Shown here: positions 45,889 through 55,130 of the stretch, in pieces
How positions within the stretch are numbered: the stretch's first letter is position 1
Layout: every line of letters begins with the position of its first letter
Origin: Mesorhizobium sp. CA14
Lineage (GTDB): Bacteria; Pseudomonadota; Alphaproteobacteria; Rhizobiales; Rhizobiaceae
Assembly (NCBI RefSeq): GCF_020165195.1
Contig: NZ_JAIUHR010000007.1
Span: forward strand, 62,001-126,000
Reading direction: 5' to 3'
DNA length: 64,000 nucleotides
Notes under the pieces: generated by a model
Told to the model about the DNA's origin: nothing
The model's input: only the letters and a program-made list of their open reading frames with translations
Database searches by the model: none
Program-made: the position numbers and the translations under genes

Positions 45889-46024
45889 TGAAACGCTCCC
45901 ATTTACGGAGTGGGCGTGGATGATGCTTTCATGCGATGCCCACCCTTATCGCAGAAAGCATAGAATGCCGATTTTCAGGCACTTGTCACGCCGATTCATC
46001 CCCGAAACGGCGTAATGGTGAACG

Positions 46025-46372
46025 TCAAGCTTTCGGTTTCCAGCTTAACAAGGAAGCTCTTTCATAGAGCCAGTTATACTGTGTGACCATTTGGTTGGTG
46101 CGGGTGTATTGATAGCCGAGAAAGCCCAATATCATCAGCACGATGGTGTCGACGATATAGTAATGCAGCGAGAACATCGTGCCGTCGAACAAAGCGTGAT
46201 GGATGAACCTGACGCCGATGCCGAGACCGAGCAGGAAGAAAAACAGCCGCAGATACGTGCTCCAGGTCTGAGCCGCCGCCTTGCCTGTCATCCATGCCGC
46301 CCCGCCGCCAAGCAGGCCTGTGACGAACAGGAAATGCCAGATCGTGGCCTCTTCGTAGATAATACCCTGCAT
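46025..46372 (-). CDS. Small membrane protein in the liv cluster (probably DUF6867)
   Basis: 115 residues with three to four helices (EATIWHFLFVTGLLGGGAAW, YLRLFFFLLGLGIGVRFIHH, IVDTIVLMILGFLGYQYTRT). The ends are MQGIIYEEATIW and YNWLYERASLLSWKPKA. I recall this protein as regularly placed between liv genes in Hyphomicrobiales; no function is known to me. The family number is from memory. It could assist the transporter. Confidence 0.75.
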   Translation of the reverse strand: MQGIIYEEATIWHFLFVTGLLGGGAAWMTGKAAAQTWSTYLRLFFFLLGLGIGVRFIHHALFDGTMFSLHYYIVDTIVLMILGFLGYQYTRTNQMVTQYNWLYERASLLSWKPKA

Positions 46373-46392
46373 GATTGATATCCCCAGATCTT

Positions 46393-46492
46393 AGCATGGT
46401 CCCAAAAAGTTGCAGGCTTTTCGGAGAAGATCATGCTTCAAGAACAAAGCCTTAGAGCGGGATGGCGATCCTGGGAAAGTCATCGCGCTCTA
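46393..46492. repeat. Dispersed repeat, family C, containing a 40-bp TA-bounded palindrome
   Basis: AGCATGGTCCCAAAAAGTTG, CAGGCTTTTCGGAGAAGATC, ATGCTTCAAGAACAAAGCC, then 46453-46492, TAGAGCGGGATGGCGATCCT ending CATCGCGCTCTA, an imperfect palindrome. The arm TAGAGCGGGATG equals the right end of the IS630-type element. The last bases CTA are the livF stop codon on the minus strand. Confidence 0.85.
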
Positions 46493-47218
46493 ATGATGTC
46501 CGCCTTCGAGATAGGCGGCGCGCACTTCCGGATTGGCGAGCAGTTCCTTGCCGGTGCCGCTCATCGTCACATTGCCGTTGACCATGACATAACCGCGCGT
46601 GGCCAGTTTGAGCGCGCCGAAGGCGTTCTGCTCCACCAGGAACACGGTCAGCCCCTGCGTCTTGTTGAGCTCGCGGATGGCGTCGAAGATCTGCTTGACG
46701 ATCAGCGGCGCCAAGCCCAGCGACGGCTCGTCGAGCAAAAGCAGTTTCGGCCGCGCCATCAGCGCGCGCCCGATCGACAGCATCTGCTGCTCGCCGCCCG
46801 ACAGCGTGCCGCCGCGCTGGGTGATGCGCTCCTTCAGCCGCGGGAACAGCGTGAACACCTTCTCGACGTCCTCGTCATAATGTTTGAGGTTGTCGAGGCT
46901 GGCGCCCATCTGCAGGTTTTCCATAACCGTCATGCGCGGGAAGATGCGGCGTCCTTCCGGCGACTGGGCGATACGCAGGCGGGCGATCTCGTGCGTCCGC
47001 AGCTGGGTGATGTCGGTGCCGGCGAAGGTGATCGTGCCGGTCCGCGCGCGCGGAGCGCCGAAGATGGTCATCATCAAGGTCGACTTGCCGGCGCCGTTGG
47101 CGCCGATAAGCGCCACGATTTCACCCTGGTTGACCTGCACATTGACGCCGTTCAGCGCGCGGATGTTGCCGTAATAGGTTTCGACGCCCTTGATGTCGAG
47201 CAGCGTTGTGCCGGCCAT
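46490..47218 (-). CDS. livF: Branched-chain amino acid ABC transporter ATPase LivF
   Basis: 242 residues. Walker A LIGANGAGKSTLMMTIFG, signature TLSGGEQQMLSIGRALMARP, and Walker B LLLLDEPSLGLAPLIVKQIF. The A of its ATG is also the last base of the livG stop (TAATG). The stop TAG comes from a repeat terminus. Confidence 0.95.
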   Translation of the reverse strand: MAGTTLLDIKGVETYYGNIRALNGVNVQVNQGEIVALIGANGAGKSTLMMTIFGAPRARTGTITFAGTDITQLRTHEIARLRIAQSPEGRRIFPRMTVMENLQMGASLDNLKHYDEDVEKVFTLFPRLKERITQRGGTLSGGEQQMLSIGRALMARPKLLLLDEPSLGLAPLIVKQIFDAIRELNKTQGLTVFLVEQNAFGALKLATRGYVMVNGNVTMSGTGKELLANPEVRAAYLEGGHH

Positions 47219-48399
47219 TATTTGCGCCCTCCACGCTTGCCCGCTGTAGGCTTGGCCGCTGTGTCCTTGCCCTTCGAAGCAGTGCCGGCTTTCGCGGCTG
47301 GAGCCTTGGCAGCCGGCTTGTCAGGTGCCGCTTTCGCAGTGCCGGATTTGGCTGCCGATTGGGGCTTGCTGGCTATCGAGGTGGCGCGCGCGTCGACCTG
47401 CGCCGCCTTCGAGGCGCCCTTCGACACGGTGACCCGCTCGCCCTCATTCGCATGTTCGACGGAATCGGAAACCGGTCCCGCCATCATCGATGCGGAATTG
47501 CCCGGCCCATGCGCGGAATCGGGGCCGGTATCGAGCTGCTCGATCACGTCCTCGTCGCCGACCTCGGTCAGCACCGTCTCGACCTCTTCGTCGTCGACGC
47601 CGAGATAGGCGGCGATGACGCGCGGGTCGGTCCTGACCGATGCCGGATTGCCGTCGGAAATCTTGCGGCCGTATTCGAGCACGACGACATGGTCGGAGAT
47701 CTGCATCACCACCGACATGTCATGCTCGATGAGCAGGATCGACGTGCCGGTGCTTTTGATGCCCATCAACAGCTCGTTGAGCGCGGCCGATTCCTTCGGA
47801 TTGAGGCCGGCGGCCGGTTCGTCCAGGCACAGAAGCTCCGGACCCGTGCACATGGCGCGGGCGATCTCCAGGCGCCGCTGCGCGCCATAGGGCAGGTCGC
47901 CGGCGGGATCGTCGGCGCGGTCGACGAGATCAGCCTTTTCCAGCCAATGCCTGGCGAGCTCGATCGATTCGGCCGAGGCCTGGCGGTAGCTCGGAAAGCC
48001 GAACAGGCCGAGAAGGGTATAGCCCGAAGCCTTCATCAGCTTGTTGTGCTGGGCAACGAGCAGGTTCTCAAGCAGCGTCATGCCCGAGAACAGGCGGATG
48101 TTCTGGAAGGTGCGCGCCACCTTGGCGCGCGCCGGGATCTCATGGTTGGGCAGGCGCTCGAGCAGATAGGTCGAGCCGTCGTTCCGGTTCAGCGTGATCA
48201 TGCCTTCGGTCGGCTTGTAGAAGCCGGTGATGCAGTTGAACACCGTGGTCTTGCCGGCGCCGTTCGGGCCGATCAGCGCGGTGATCTCGCCGCGCCTGGC
48301 CTGGAAGGACAGGTCGCCGATGGCGACCAGGCCGCCGAACTTCATCGACAGATGCTCGACCTGCAGGATGAGGTCATTCGAGGAAGGGGTCGCGTTCAT
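47218..48399 (-). CDS. livG: Branched-chain amino acid ABC transporter ATPase LivG with long C-terminal tail
   Basis: 393 residues from the ATG at 48399, which overlaps the livM stop by one base. Walker A is GPNGAGKT (44-51), the signature region is [15 protein letters not shown] (169-183) and Walker B is [13 protein letters not shown]. LivG proteins normally end near residue 260-270, after VIAAYLG. Here a tail of about 123 residues follows: acidic at first ([20 protein letters not shown]), then Lys/Ala/Pro-rich ([17 protein letters not shown]). The tail is probably disordered. Confidence 0.93.
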   Translation of the reverse strand: MNATPSSNDLILQVEHLSMKFGGLVAIGDLSFQARRGEITALIGPNGAGKTTVFNCITGFYKPTEGMITLNRNDGSTYLLERLPNHEIPARAKVARTFQNIRLFSGMTLLENLLVAQHNKLMKASGYTLLGLFGFPSYRQASAESIELARHWLEKADLVDRADDPAGDLPYGAQRRLEIARAMCTGPELLCLDEPAAGLNPKESAALNELLMGIKSTGTSILLIEHDMSVVMQISDHVVVLEYGRKISDGNPASVRTDPRVIAAYLGVDDEEVETVLTEVGDEDVIEQLDTGPDSAHGPGNSASMMAGPVSDSVEHANEGERVTVSKGASKAAQVDARATSIASKPQSAAKSGTAKAAPDKPAAKAPAAKAGTASKGKDTAAKPTAGKRGGRK

Positions 48400-49994
48400 C
48401 AGCCGTGGCCCTCCTTGGTGAAGGAGGCCGAGACCGCTCTTCGCTGCTTGAGGAAGGCCGTGGGCTCGCGGCTGCCGACGAAGCCGCGCGGCTTCCACAA
48501 CATGACGATCACCATAGCCATGCCGAACAGAAGCATGCGGTAGAGTTCAGGCGTGAAATCGGGACCGAAGACCCGCTTCAGGAAATCGAGTTCCCGCAAG
48601 GCTTCAGTGCCGCCGATCATCACCAGTGCCGCTATGGCGATGCCGACCAGCGAACCCATGCCGCCGAGCACGACGATGGCAAGGACGATCGCCGATTCCA
48701 GGAAGACGAAGGATTCGGGGCTGACGAAACCTTGCCGTGCGGCGAAGAACGAGCCGGCAAAGCCGCCGAACATCGCGCCGGTGGCGAACGCGGTCAGCTT
48801 GGTGGTGGTGGTGTTGATGCCGAGTGAGCGACAGGCGATCTCATCCTCACGTAGTGCTTCCCAAGCCCTGCCGACCGGCAGCCGGCGCAGCCTGACGGTA
48901 ACGAAGGCAGTCAGAAGGCAGAGTCCAAGGATCAGATAGTAAAGGAAAATCTTGTAATAGGCGCCCGATGTGGCAATGGGCAGAACCTTGGCGATGTAGT
49001 TCGGATCGGAGACATTGAACGACATCAGGCCGAAGAACGAGACTTTCGGAATACCGGAGATGCCGGCCGAACCATTGGTCACTTCGCGCCAGTTGATCAG
49101 CACGAGCCGGATGATCTCGCCAAAGGCAAGCGTGACGATCGCCAGATAGTCGCCGCGCAATCGCAGCACCGGAAAGCCGAGCATAACGCCCCAGAAGGCG
49201 GCCATGCAGCCGGCGGCCGGAAGCAGGATCCAGAAGGACAGGCCGAAATGCGTGCCGAGCAGCGCGTAGGCATACGCGCCAACAGCATAGAAGGCGACAT
49301 AACCGAGATCGAGCAGGCCGGCGAGGCCGATAACGATGTTCAGCCCCCAGGCCAGCATCACATAGATCAGGATCTGTATGCCGAAATTGTCGACCCACTT
49401 CAGCGAGCCCTGAAAACCTCCCGCCATCGATCCCGTCACCAGCGCAAGCACCAGCACGACGACGATCGGATAGAGCGCCAGCGCGCTGATGCCCAATGCC
49501 GAGAAGTGGGCGTGGATGAAGGCCCGGAAATAATACATTACCCAGGCGACGGCATAGATGATCGCGAGCGCCCGCACGAAGCGCGCGTACCCGGCAAGGT
49601 CGGGTCCGAGCAGCCCGTCAAGCGAGCCGGCCAGCACGAACAGCAAGGCTGCGATAACGACCGCGGCTATGAAAAAAGGCATCCTGAAGAAGCGTGCCGC
49701 CATGGTCTCGGGCAGCAGGCCTGTGTCGATGTCGGCGACCTTCAGACTCGCCAGGAAGGGCTGGCCATAGGCGACATACAGGAAGCGGCCGACGGCGGTG
49801 GCAATGACCACCAGGGCGAGCAAGCCCCAGCGCTGCACCAGGATCAGTTCGTTGCTGATGTTCTGGTCGGTCCTGAGACCGATGAACAGCACGAACAGGC
49901 CAAGCGAAATGGCACCGGCGTAAAGCGCCTCGCGGAAAGCACGTTGGAGGGGAGTAGCGACGGTGTCGCGCTCCGAAGACACGGTAGCGGCCAT
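48399..49994 (-). CDS. livM: Branched-chain amino acid ABC transporter permease LivM, extended
   Basis: 531 residues. The family core begins near residue 205 ([20 protein letters not shown] and [20 protein letters not shown]) and carries the EAA-like coupling loop ([20 protein letters not shown]). About 200 residues precede the core, with three or four extra hydrophobic segments ([72 protein letters not shown]). E. coli LivM also has an N-terminal extension but is shorter (about 425 residues). livH lies 5 bp upstream. Confidence 0.92.
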   Translation of the reverse strand: MAATVSSERDTVATPLQRAFREALYAGAISLGLFVLFIGLRTDQNISNELILVQRWGLLALVVIATAVGRFLYVAYGQPFLASLKVADIDTGLLPETMAARFFRMPFFIAAVVIAALLFVLAGSLDGLLGPDLAGYARFVRALAIIYAVAWVMYYFRAFIHAHFSALGISALALYPIVVVLVLALVTGSMAGGFQGSLKWVDNFGIQILIYVMLAWGLNIVIGLAGLLDLGYVAFYAVGAYAYALLGTHFGLSFWILLPAAGCMAAFWGVMLGFPVLRLRGDYLAIVTLAFGEIIRLVLINWREVTNGSAGISGIPKVSFFGLMSFNVSDPNYIAKVLPIATSGAYYKIFLYYLILGLCLLTAFVTVRLRRLPVGRAWEALREDEIACRSLGINTTTTKLTAFATGAMFGGFAGSFFAARQGFVSPESFVFLESAIVLAIVVLGGMGSLVGIAIAALVMIGGTEALRELDFLKRVFGPDFTPELYRMLLFGMAMVIVMLWKPRGFVGSREPTAFLKQRRAVSASFTKEGHG

Positions 49995-49999
49995 GAGGA

Positions 50000-50902
50000 T
50001 CAGACCTTTTCGACTTCAGGCCGGCCGAGGATGCCGGAGGGCAGGAAGATCAGCACGATCGCCAGGATCGAGAAAGCGGCGACGTCCTTGTAGTCGATCG
50101 AGAAATAGGCCGACCACATGCTCTCGATGAAGCCGATGAGCAATCCTCCGAGCACCGCGCCAGGCAGCGAGCCGATGCCGCCAAGCACGGCTGCCGTGAA
50201 GGCCTTCACGCCCGGCACGAAGCCGTCCGAAAACACCACGACGCCGTAATACATCAGGAACAGGGTGCCCGCGACGGCGGCAAGGGCCGCGCCCATGATG
50301 AAGGTGATGGAGATGGTGCGGTCGACGTCGATGCCGAGCAGCGCCGCCATCTTGCGGTCCTGTTCGCAGGCGCGCTGCGCCCGGCCGAGCGCGGTCCGGT
50401 TGACGAGATACCAGAAGATCGCCAGCAGTATGATGGTGACGATCACGATGATGATCTGCTTCAGCGAGACGCTGATGCCGTCGATCGTGTAGACCTGGCT
50501 GACCAGCGGCGGGATCGGCTTGTTGCGCGGCCCTTGCGTGACCTGGACGAAGTTGGACAGCGCGATCGACATGCCGATGGCGGTGATCAGCGGCGCCAGG
50601 CGGAACGAGCCGCGCAGCGGCCGGTAGGCCACCTTCTCGATCGTCCAATTGTAGAGGCTGGTGAGAAGCATCGCCACGATCATCATGATCAGGAGCGCCA
50701 CCACGACCGGCACCGAATAGAACAGCGCGCCAAGGATCAGGAAGACGATGAGGGCGGTGAAGGCGCCGACCATGAAGATGTCGCCATGGGCGAAATTGAT
50801 CATGCCGATGATGCCGTAGACCATCGTGTAGCCGATCGCGATCAGGCCATAGATAGATCCCAGCGTCAGCCCATTGATAAGCTGCTGGACGAAATACTGC
50901 AT
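50000..50902 (-). CDS. livH: Branched-chain amino acid ABC transporter permease LivH
   Basis: 300 residues, normal length. LINGLTLGSIYGLIAIGYTM and VYGIIGMINFAHGDIFMVGA are the LivH signature, and the coupling loop is LGRAQRACEQDRKMAALLGI. C-terminal GVKAFTAAVLGGIGSLPGAV, LGGLLIGFIESMW completes it. First gene of livH-livM-livG-livF, with 5-bp and overlapping junctions. Confidence 0.95.
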   Translation of the reverse strand: MQYFVQQLINGLTLGSIYGLIAIGYTMVYGIIGMINFAHGDIFMVGAFTALIVFLILGALFYSVPVVVALLIMMIVAMLLTSLYNWTIEKVAYRPLRGSFRLAPLITAIGMSIALSNFVQVTQGPRNKPIPPLVSQVYTIDGISVSLKQIIIVIVTIILLAIFWYLVNRTALGRAQRACEQDRKMAALLGIDVDRTISITFIMGAALAAVAGTLFLMYYGVVVFSDGFVPGVKAFTAAVLGGIGSLPGAVLGGLLIGFIESMWSAYFSIDYKDVAAFSILAIVLIFLPSGILGRPEVEKV

Positions 50903-51315
50903 ATTTACGCGGCTCCCCTGGAATGTCGCCTTTCAGGACGCATTCCTTTTCGTATTTCCCCTAGTCGTAAAGTTTCGAGCCCGGATTGCAACGTGATTTT
51001 TCAATCGCTCCGCGTGGTTTGGAAGCACGCCGTCCGATTGCCCGTTTTTTCGCACCCGACCCCTGGACTATCGCGGACCCTATCATTGGCACAACGCAAT
51101 GTCTTTGGCGATTCAACCCCATGATGAGCCTCCTGTCGAAGGAATCGGCGTCAAAATAAGTTGATGAGAAGAATCCTTGCATGAACCGAAGCGCTGGGTT
51201 TCGCGCCGCGGCACATTCCGTTGGGTCAAGATGGCCCTGTATGACGGCCGCGTGACGGCGCCGCGCCTTCGGCCGAGAGCTCGGCGCCACAATAGAAAAG
51301 CCTTGAAGCGAAGGC
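50903..51315. other. Intergenic region upstream of livH, no gene seen
   Basis: About 410 bp between livH and the stop of ectC, both on the minus strand. It should hold the liv promoter and leader and the end of the ectC transcript. Reading all frames gave no protein with family character; I see no strong hairpin. Confidence 0.45.
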
Positions 51316-51702
51316 TCAGTAAGCAGAGCCTCCTTCTCCATTGAGACTATGCTTTTCGGTGCCTTCGAGCGGCGGATTGAAGACACTCACCAGCACCATG
51401 TCGCCGGCACTGTCGGCGCGCAGGAAATGGTCGTCATGGGCATCGAGCACGTAGACCGTGCCCGGCTCGACGCGATGGACGGTGCCAGTCATGTCCTCGA
51501 CCTCGCCGCTGCCGGAGATGCAGTAGCAGGCCTCCAGGTGCCGCCGGTACTGCAGCCGCGATTCGCTGCCGGCGCGCACAACCGTGTGGCATATGGTGAA
51601 GCCCATGCCGTCTTGGCTTGTCAGCAGCCGATGGCTGGTGCCGTTGCCCCAATCGACGAAGAAGTCAGTTTTTTCTACATCAGCCAATTGTCTAGTGAAC
51701 AT
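51316..51702 (-). CDS. ectC: Ectoine synthase-like cupin (solitary EctC)
   Basis: 128 residues, normal for EctC. The pattern [40 protein letters not shown] and [19 protein letters not shown], then [16 protein letters not shown], matches EctC closely, including the metal ligands of the cupin (Glu in HLEACYC, Tyr, His of DDHFLRA). EctC closes N-gamma-acetyl-diaminobutyrate to ectoine. No ectA, ectB or ask_ect gene is nearby, so it is an orphan. It is divergent from a LysR gene. Confidence 0.85.
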   Translation of the reverse strand: MFTRQLADVEKTDFFVDWGNGTSHRLLTSQDGMGFTICHTVVRAGSESRLQYRRHLEACYCISGSGEVEDMTGTVHRVEPGTVYVLDAHDDHFLRADSAGDMVLVSVFNPPLEGTEKHSLNGEGGSAY

Positions 51703-51879
51703 GGTTGTCCTTCCTGAATCGGATTTGAGAAGCGCCGGCGCGCCTCGAATTCGGCGGCAGGCATCGACTTCTTGCTCTCGCCTGGTTAGATTTTTGCGCT
51801 GCCGGCCCAGGTCAATGACTCAGGTCGAATCAGGCTTCAAATGATGGATTTTGGTTTTTTCTGTTAGAGAATTTTACAG

Positions 51880-52788
51880 ATGGACTATCTGCCGCTGAAC
51901 GCGATCCGGGCCTTTGAAGCAACCGCTCGCCATCTCAGTTTCTCGGCTGCCGGTGAGGAGCTCCACGTCACCCACCCTGCCATCAGCCACCAGATAAGGC
52001 GCTTGGAGGAATGGCTCGGCGTCGCATTGTTTCATCGCGACGCCCGCAAAGTGCGCCTGACCGAGGCCGGGCTGATCCTGCAGGCATCGGCGAGCGCGGC
52101 GCTCGCAGAGCTCGGAGCCACCTGCCGCCGTATTCGCAGAAGCGCCGGCGGGCAATCGCTGTCGGTCGGCTGCATTCCTTCCATCGCCAGCCGCTGGTTG
52201 GTGCCGCGCCTGTCGGACTTTACGGTCCGTCATCCCGAGATCGCGATCCGCGTCGCCTATGCGAAGGCCGAGGACCGGCTGGACGACGACAACGACATCC
52301 TCATCACGCTGGGCGCCGATCCTTCGCCCCATGTCACCAGCCTCAAGCTGTTTTCCCGCATAAGCCGGCCTGCCTGCAGCCCGCACTATCTTGCGCGCAA
52401 GGGGCGGCTGGAAACGGCGGCGGCGATCGCGGCGGCAGACCTGTTGCATGACGAAACGCGCCAGGGCTGGCAGGAATGGTTTTCCAAGGCCGGGGTCAAA
52501 GGGCGCGATGTCGGAAGCGGCCCGGTTTTTGCCGATTTCAACATACTGGCGACGGCGGTCATTGCCGGGCACGGCGTGGCATTGTGCCCGGTCGAGGTTT
52601 TTCGCGAGGAGCTCAGGCGCGGCGACCTCGTCGTCCTCTCCGATGTTTCGACCGACGACGACAAGGGTTATTTCCTGACCATGTCGGCGCAGCCCTCGTC
52701 TGCCGAGGCCAAGTTCGCCGAATGGTTCCGCGATCAGGTTCGGTCAAAGCCGGGGCCTGACCGCAAGCCGGTTGGATATTCCGGCTGA
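51880..52788 (+). CDS. LysR-family regulator (GcvA-like)
   Basis: 302 residues. The N-terminal helix-turn-helix is LNAIRAFEATARHLSFSAAG followed by EELHVTHPAISHQIRRLEEW. The GcvA-like group shows DYLPLNAIRAFEATARH and VGCIPSIASRWLVPRLSDF. The effector is unknown. It is divergent from ectC by 177 bp and converges on the hydroxyproline epimerase gene, with 3 bp between stops, so either neighbour could be its target. Confidence 0.9.
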   Translation: MDYLPLNAIRAFEATARHLSFSAAGEELHVTHPAISHQIRRLEEWLGVALFHRDARKVRLTEAGLILQASASAALAELGATCRRIRRSAGGQSLSVGCIPSIASRWLVPRLSDFTVRHPEIAIRVAYAKAEDRLDDDNDILITLGADPSPHVTSLKLFSRISRPACSPHYLARKGRLETAAAIAAADLLHDETRQGWQEWFSKAGVKGRDVGSGPVFADFNILATAVIAGHGVALCPVEVFREELRRGDLVVLSDVSTDDDKGYFLTMSAQPSSAEAKFAEWFRDQVRSKPGPDRKPVGYSG

Positions 52789-52791
52789 CGG

Positions 52792-53793
52792 TCACGTCAC
52801 GATGAACCCGTGCGCGAACGGATCGCGGTCGTCGATGAAGATGGTGTTCAACCCGGTCATCCGTGCCCAGCCGCCGATCGAGGGGATGATCGCCGGTTTG
52901 CCGGCCACGCTGACCTCCTTTTCGACCCTGCCCTTGAACAGCGAGCCGATGATCGATTCATGGACAAAACTGTCGCCGGGCTTGAGCTTGCCCTTGGCAT
53001 GGAGCTGCGCCATGCGGGCTGAGGTGCCCGTGCCGCAGGGCGAACGGTCGATCGCCTTGTCGCCATAGAAGACGGCGTTGCGCGCATCGGCCTCGGCATG
53101 TTTCGGCTTGCCCGTCCACAGCATATGCGACAGCCGGTCAATGCCGGGATTCTCCGGATGCACGAAGGAGTATTTCTCGTTGAGGCGCTGCCGCACAACC
53201 GGGCTCCAGGCGATGAGGTCGCCGGCCGAGTGATCGGCCATGTCCCGGTAATTCTTCTGCGGCTCGACGATGGCGTAGAAATTGCCGCCATAGGCGACGT
53301 CGACGCTGATCTCCCCGAGCACCGGGCAGTCGACGGTCAAGCCTTCGGCATAGAGGAAGGACGGCACGTTGGTAATGCGCACCTCCTCGACATCTTCGCC
53401 GACCTGTTTGTATTCGGCGATGACAAGGCCGGCTGGCGTGTCGAGCCTCAAGACGCCCGGCGTCTTCGGCTTCACCAGCCCATGCTCGATGGCCATCGTG
53501 ACGGTGCCGATCGTGCCATGGCCGCACATCGGCAGGCAGCCCGAGGTCTCGATGAAAAGGATGGCGATGTCGCAGTCATCGCGCGTCGGCGGGTAGAGGA
53601 TCGAGCCCGACATCACGTCATGGCCGCGCGGCTCGAACATCAGCCCGGTGCGGATCCAGTCATATTCGGCGAGGAAATGCGCCCGCCGCTCCATCATCGT
53701 GGAGCCTTGGAGCAGCGGACCGCCGCCGGTGACAAGGCGCACCGGATTGCCGCAGGTGTGGCCATCGATGCAGAAGAAGGATTTCTTGGCCAT
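52792..53793 (-). CDS. 4-hydroxyproline 2-epimerase (proline racemase family)
   Basis: 333 residues. It has both catalytic cysteines of the epimerase type: Cys90 in SGCLPMCGHGTIGT and Cys253 in RSPCGTGTSARMAQ. Substrate-site motifs FFCIDGHTCGNPVRLV and EKYSFVHPENPGI are typical. It interconverts trans-4-hydroxy-L-proline and cis-4-hydroxy-D-proline. The D-amino acid dehydrogenase and DHDPS-family deaminase genes just upstream in the operon support this role. Confidence 0.92.
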   Translation of the reverse strand: MAKKSFFCIDGHTCGNPVRLVTGGGPLLQGSTMMERRAHFLAEYDWIRTGLMFEPRGHDVMSGSILYPPTRDDCDIAILFIETSGCLPMCGHGTIGTVTMAIEHGLVKPKTPGVLRLDTPAGLVIAEYKQVGEDVEEVRITNVPSFLYAEGLTVDCPVLGEISVDVAYGGNFYAIVEPQKNYRDMADHSAGDLIAWSPVVRQRLNEKYSFVHPENPGIDRLSHMLWTGKPKHAEADARNAVFYGDKAIDRSPCGTGTSARMAQLHAKGKLKPGDSFVHESIIGSLFKGRVEKEVSVAGKPAIIPSIGGWARMTGLNTIFIDDRDPFAHGFIVT

Positions 53794-53808
53794 GGATTCT
53801 CCTGTCTG

Positions 53809-55119
53809 TCAGAACCGTTGCGGACGGAAAGGGGTGAGATCGAGCGGTGGAGTCTGCCCGAGAACGAGATCGCGGATCAAGCGGCCGGTCGCCGCCGACT
53901 GGGTGAGGCCAAGATGGCCGTGACCGAAGGCATAATAGACGTTCGGCGCGCGCGCCGTGCCGATGACCGGCAATGAATCCGGCAGCGACGGACGATAGCC
54001 CATCCACTCGCGGCCGCCCGACGGGTCGAGCCCGGGCAGGAAACGCTTCGCTTTCTCCAGCATCGCCTTGGAACGGGCGAAATTGGGTGGCCGCTCGATG
54101 CCGCCGAGTTCGACGGCGCCGCCGACGCGAAGGCCCGTTTGCAGCGGCGTGATAACGAAGCCATGCCCGGAAAAGATCAGCTGCCGCCTCACGTCGAAAG
54201 CCGACACAGGCAGCGTCGTGTTGTAGCCGCGCTCGGTTTCGAGCGGGATACGGTCGCCGAGATTCCTTGCCAGGAGATGCGACCAGGCGCCCGCGGCGAT
54301 CAGGAGCTTCTTCGCCGTGCGCCTGCTGCCGTCGGCCAAAATGATCGTGGCGCCGTTTGCGTCGGCCTCTATGCGCTCCACCCGCGTATGCTCGAAACGG
54401 GCGCCGAGCCTTTCCGCATAGGCCCAGATCGCCTTGCCGAGCAGTTTCGGATCGGCGACCGTCTTCCAGCCCGGCACGAAGGTGGCCTTGACGAAGCGCG
54501 GCGAAAGACCCGGCTGCAGCGCGGCCATCTCTTCGCCCTCGACATGGCGGAAGCCGATGCCGAAACGCTGGCGCTCGGCCCAGCCGGGCAGCGAGGCGCG
54601 GAACTCCGCCTCGCTCTCATAGAACTCGAGCGAGCCATCCTCGCGCAGCATCGGCCGCGTGCCGGAGCGGTCGAGCAGCCCCATCCATTCGGCTTCGGCC
54701 AACCTCATCATGCCGGCCTGCGCGGCGAGGCTCGCCTCGTAGTGCTTCGGCGCACCGGCCCGCCAGAAGCGGATCAGCCAAGGCAGGAGTTTCGGCAGGT
54801 AGGCCGGCGGAATGGTCAAAGGCCCGAGCGGGTCGGCGAGCCATTTCGGCAATTGCCGGATCATCCCCTTATGCGCCAGCGGCAGCACGTCGGAGAAGGC
54901 GAAGGCGGCGGCATTGCCGGAGCTTGTCTCCTCACAGATGCCGGTGCGGTCGAAGACGGTGACGCTGCGCCCCGCTTCGGAGAGCAGGGTCGCAGCGCAG
55001 ATGCCGATGATGCCGCCGCCGATGATGGCGATGTCTTCCCTCCCTTCTCCCCGTTGACGGGGAGAAGGTGCCCGAAGGGCGGATGAGGGGCGGCGCCCGT
55101 CCTCGGAATTTTCCTGCAC
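53809..55119 (-). CDS. FAD-dependent D-amino acid dehydrogenase (probably D-hydroxyproline dehydrogenase)
   Basis: 436 residues beginning with GTG at 55119, eight bases after AAGGGA. The FAD site is DIAIIGGGIIGICAATLLSE at residues 29-48; the C-terminal part has YYAFGHGHLGLTQSAATG. The enzyme should oxidise cis-4-hydroxy-D-proline to pyrroline-4-hydroxy-2-carboxylate. Residues about 6-28 (DGRRPSSALRAPSPRQRGEG, RED) are encoded by a dispersed repeat (family D), not by ancestral coding sequence. It lies between the epimerase and deaminase genes. Confidence 0.87.
   Translation of the reverse strand: MQENSEDGRRPSSALRAPSPRQRGEGREDIAIIGGGIIGICAATLLSEAGRSVTVFDRTGICEETSSGNAAAFAFSDVLPLAHKGMIRQLPKWLADPLGPLTIPPAYLPKLLPWLIRFWRAGAPKHYEASLAAQAGMMRLAEAEWMGLLDRSGTRPMLREDGSLEFYESEAEFRASLPGWAERQRFGIGFRHVEGEEMAALQPGLSPRFVKATFVPGWKTVADPKLLGKAIWAYAERLGARFEHTRVERIEADANGATIILADGSRRTAKKLLIAAGAWSHLLARNLGDRIPLETERGYNTTLPVSAFDVRRQLIFSGHGFVITPLQTGLRVGGAVELGGIERPPNFARSKAMLEKAKRFLPGLDPSGGREWMGYRPSLPDSLPVIGTARAPNVYYAFGHGHLGLTQSAATGRLIRDLVLGQTPPLDLTPFRPQRF
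55046..55102. repeat. Dispersed repeat, family D, inside the 5' end of the dehydrogenase gene
   Basis: CTCCCCGTTGACGGGGAGAA, GGTGCCCGAAGGGCGGATGA, GGGGCGGC. The same sequence pattern starts the composite repeat at 28103. It is transcribed and translated as part of the dehydrogenase N-terminus. Confidence 0.85.
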
Positions 55120-55130
55120 GTCGCTGTCCC

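Noticed and set aside
54139-55086. 315-codon plus-strand frame antisense to the D-amino acid dehydrogenase
   Set aside because: It lies wholly opposite a gene with a clear FAD-binding motif, and shows no domain of its own.
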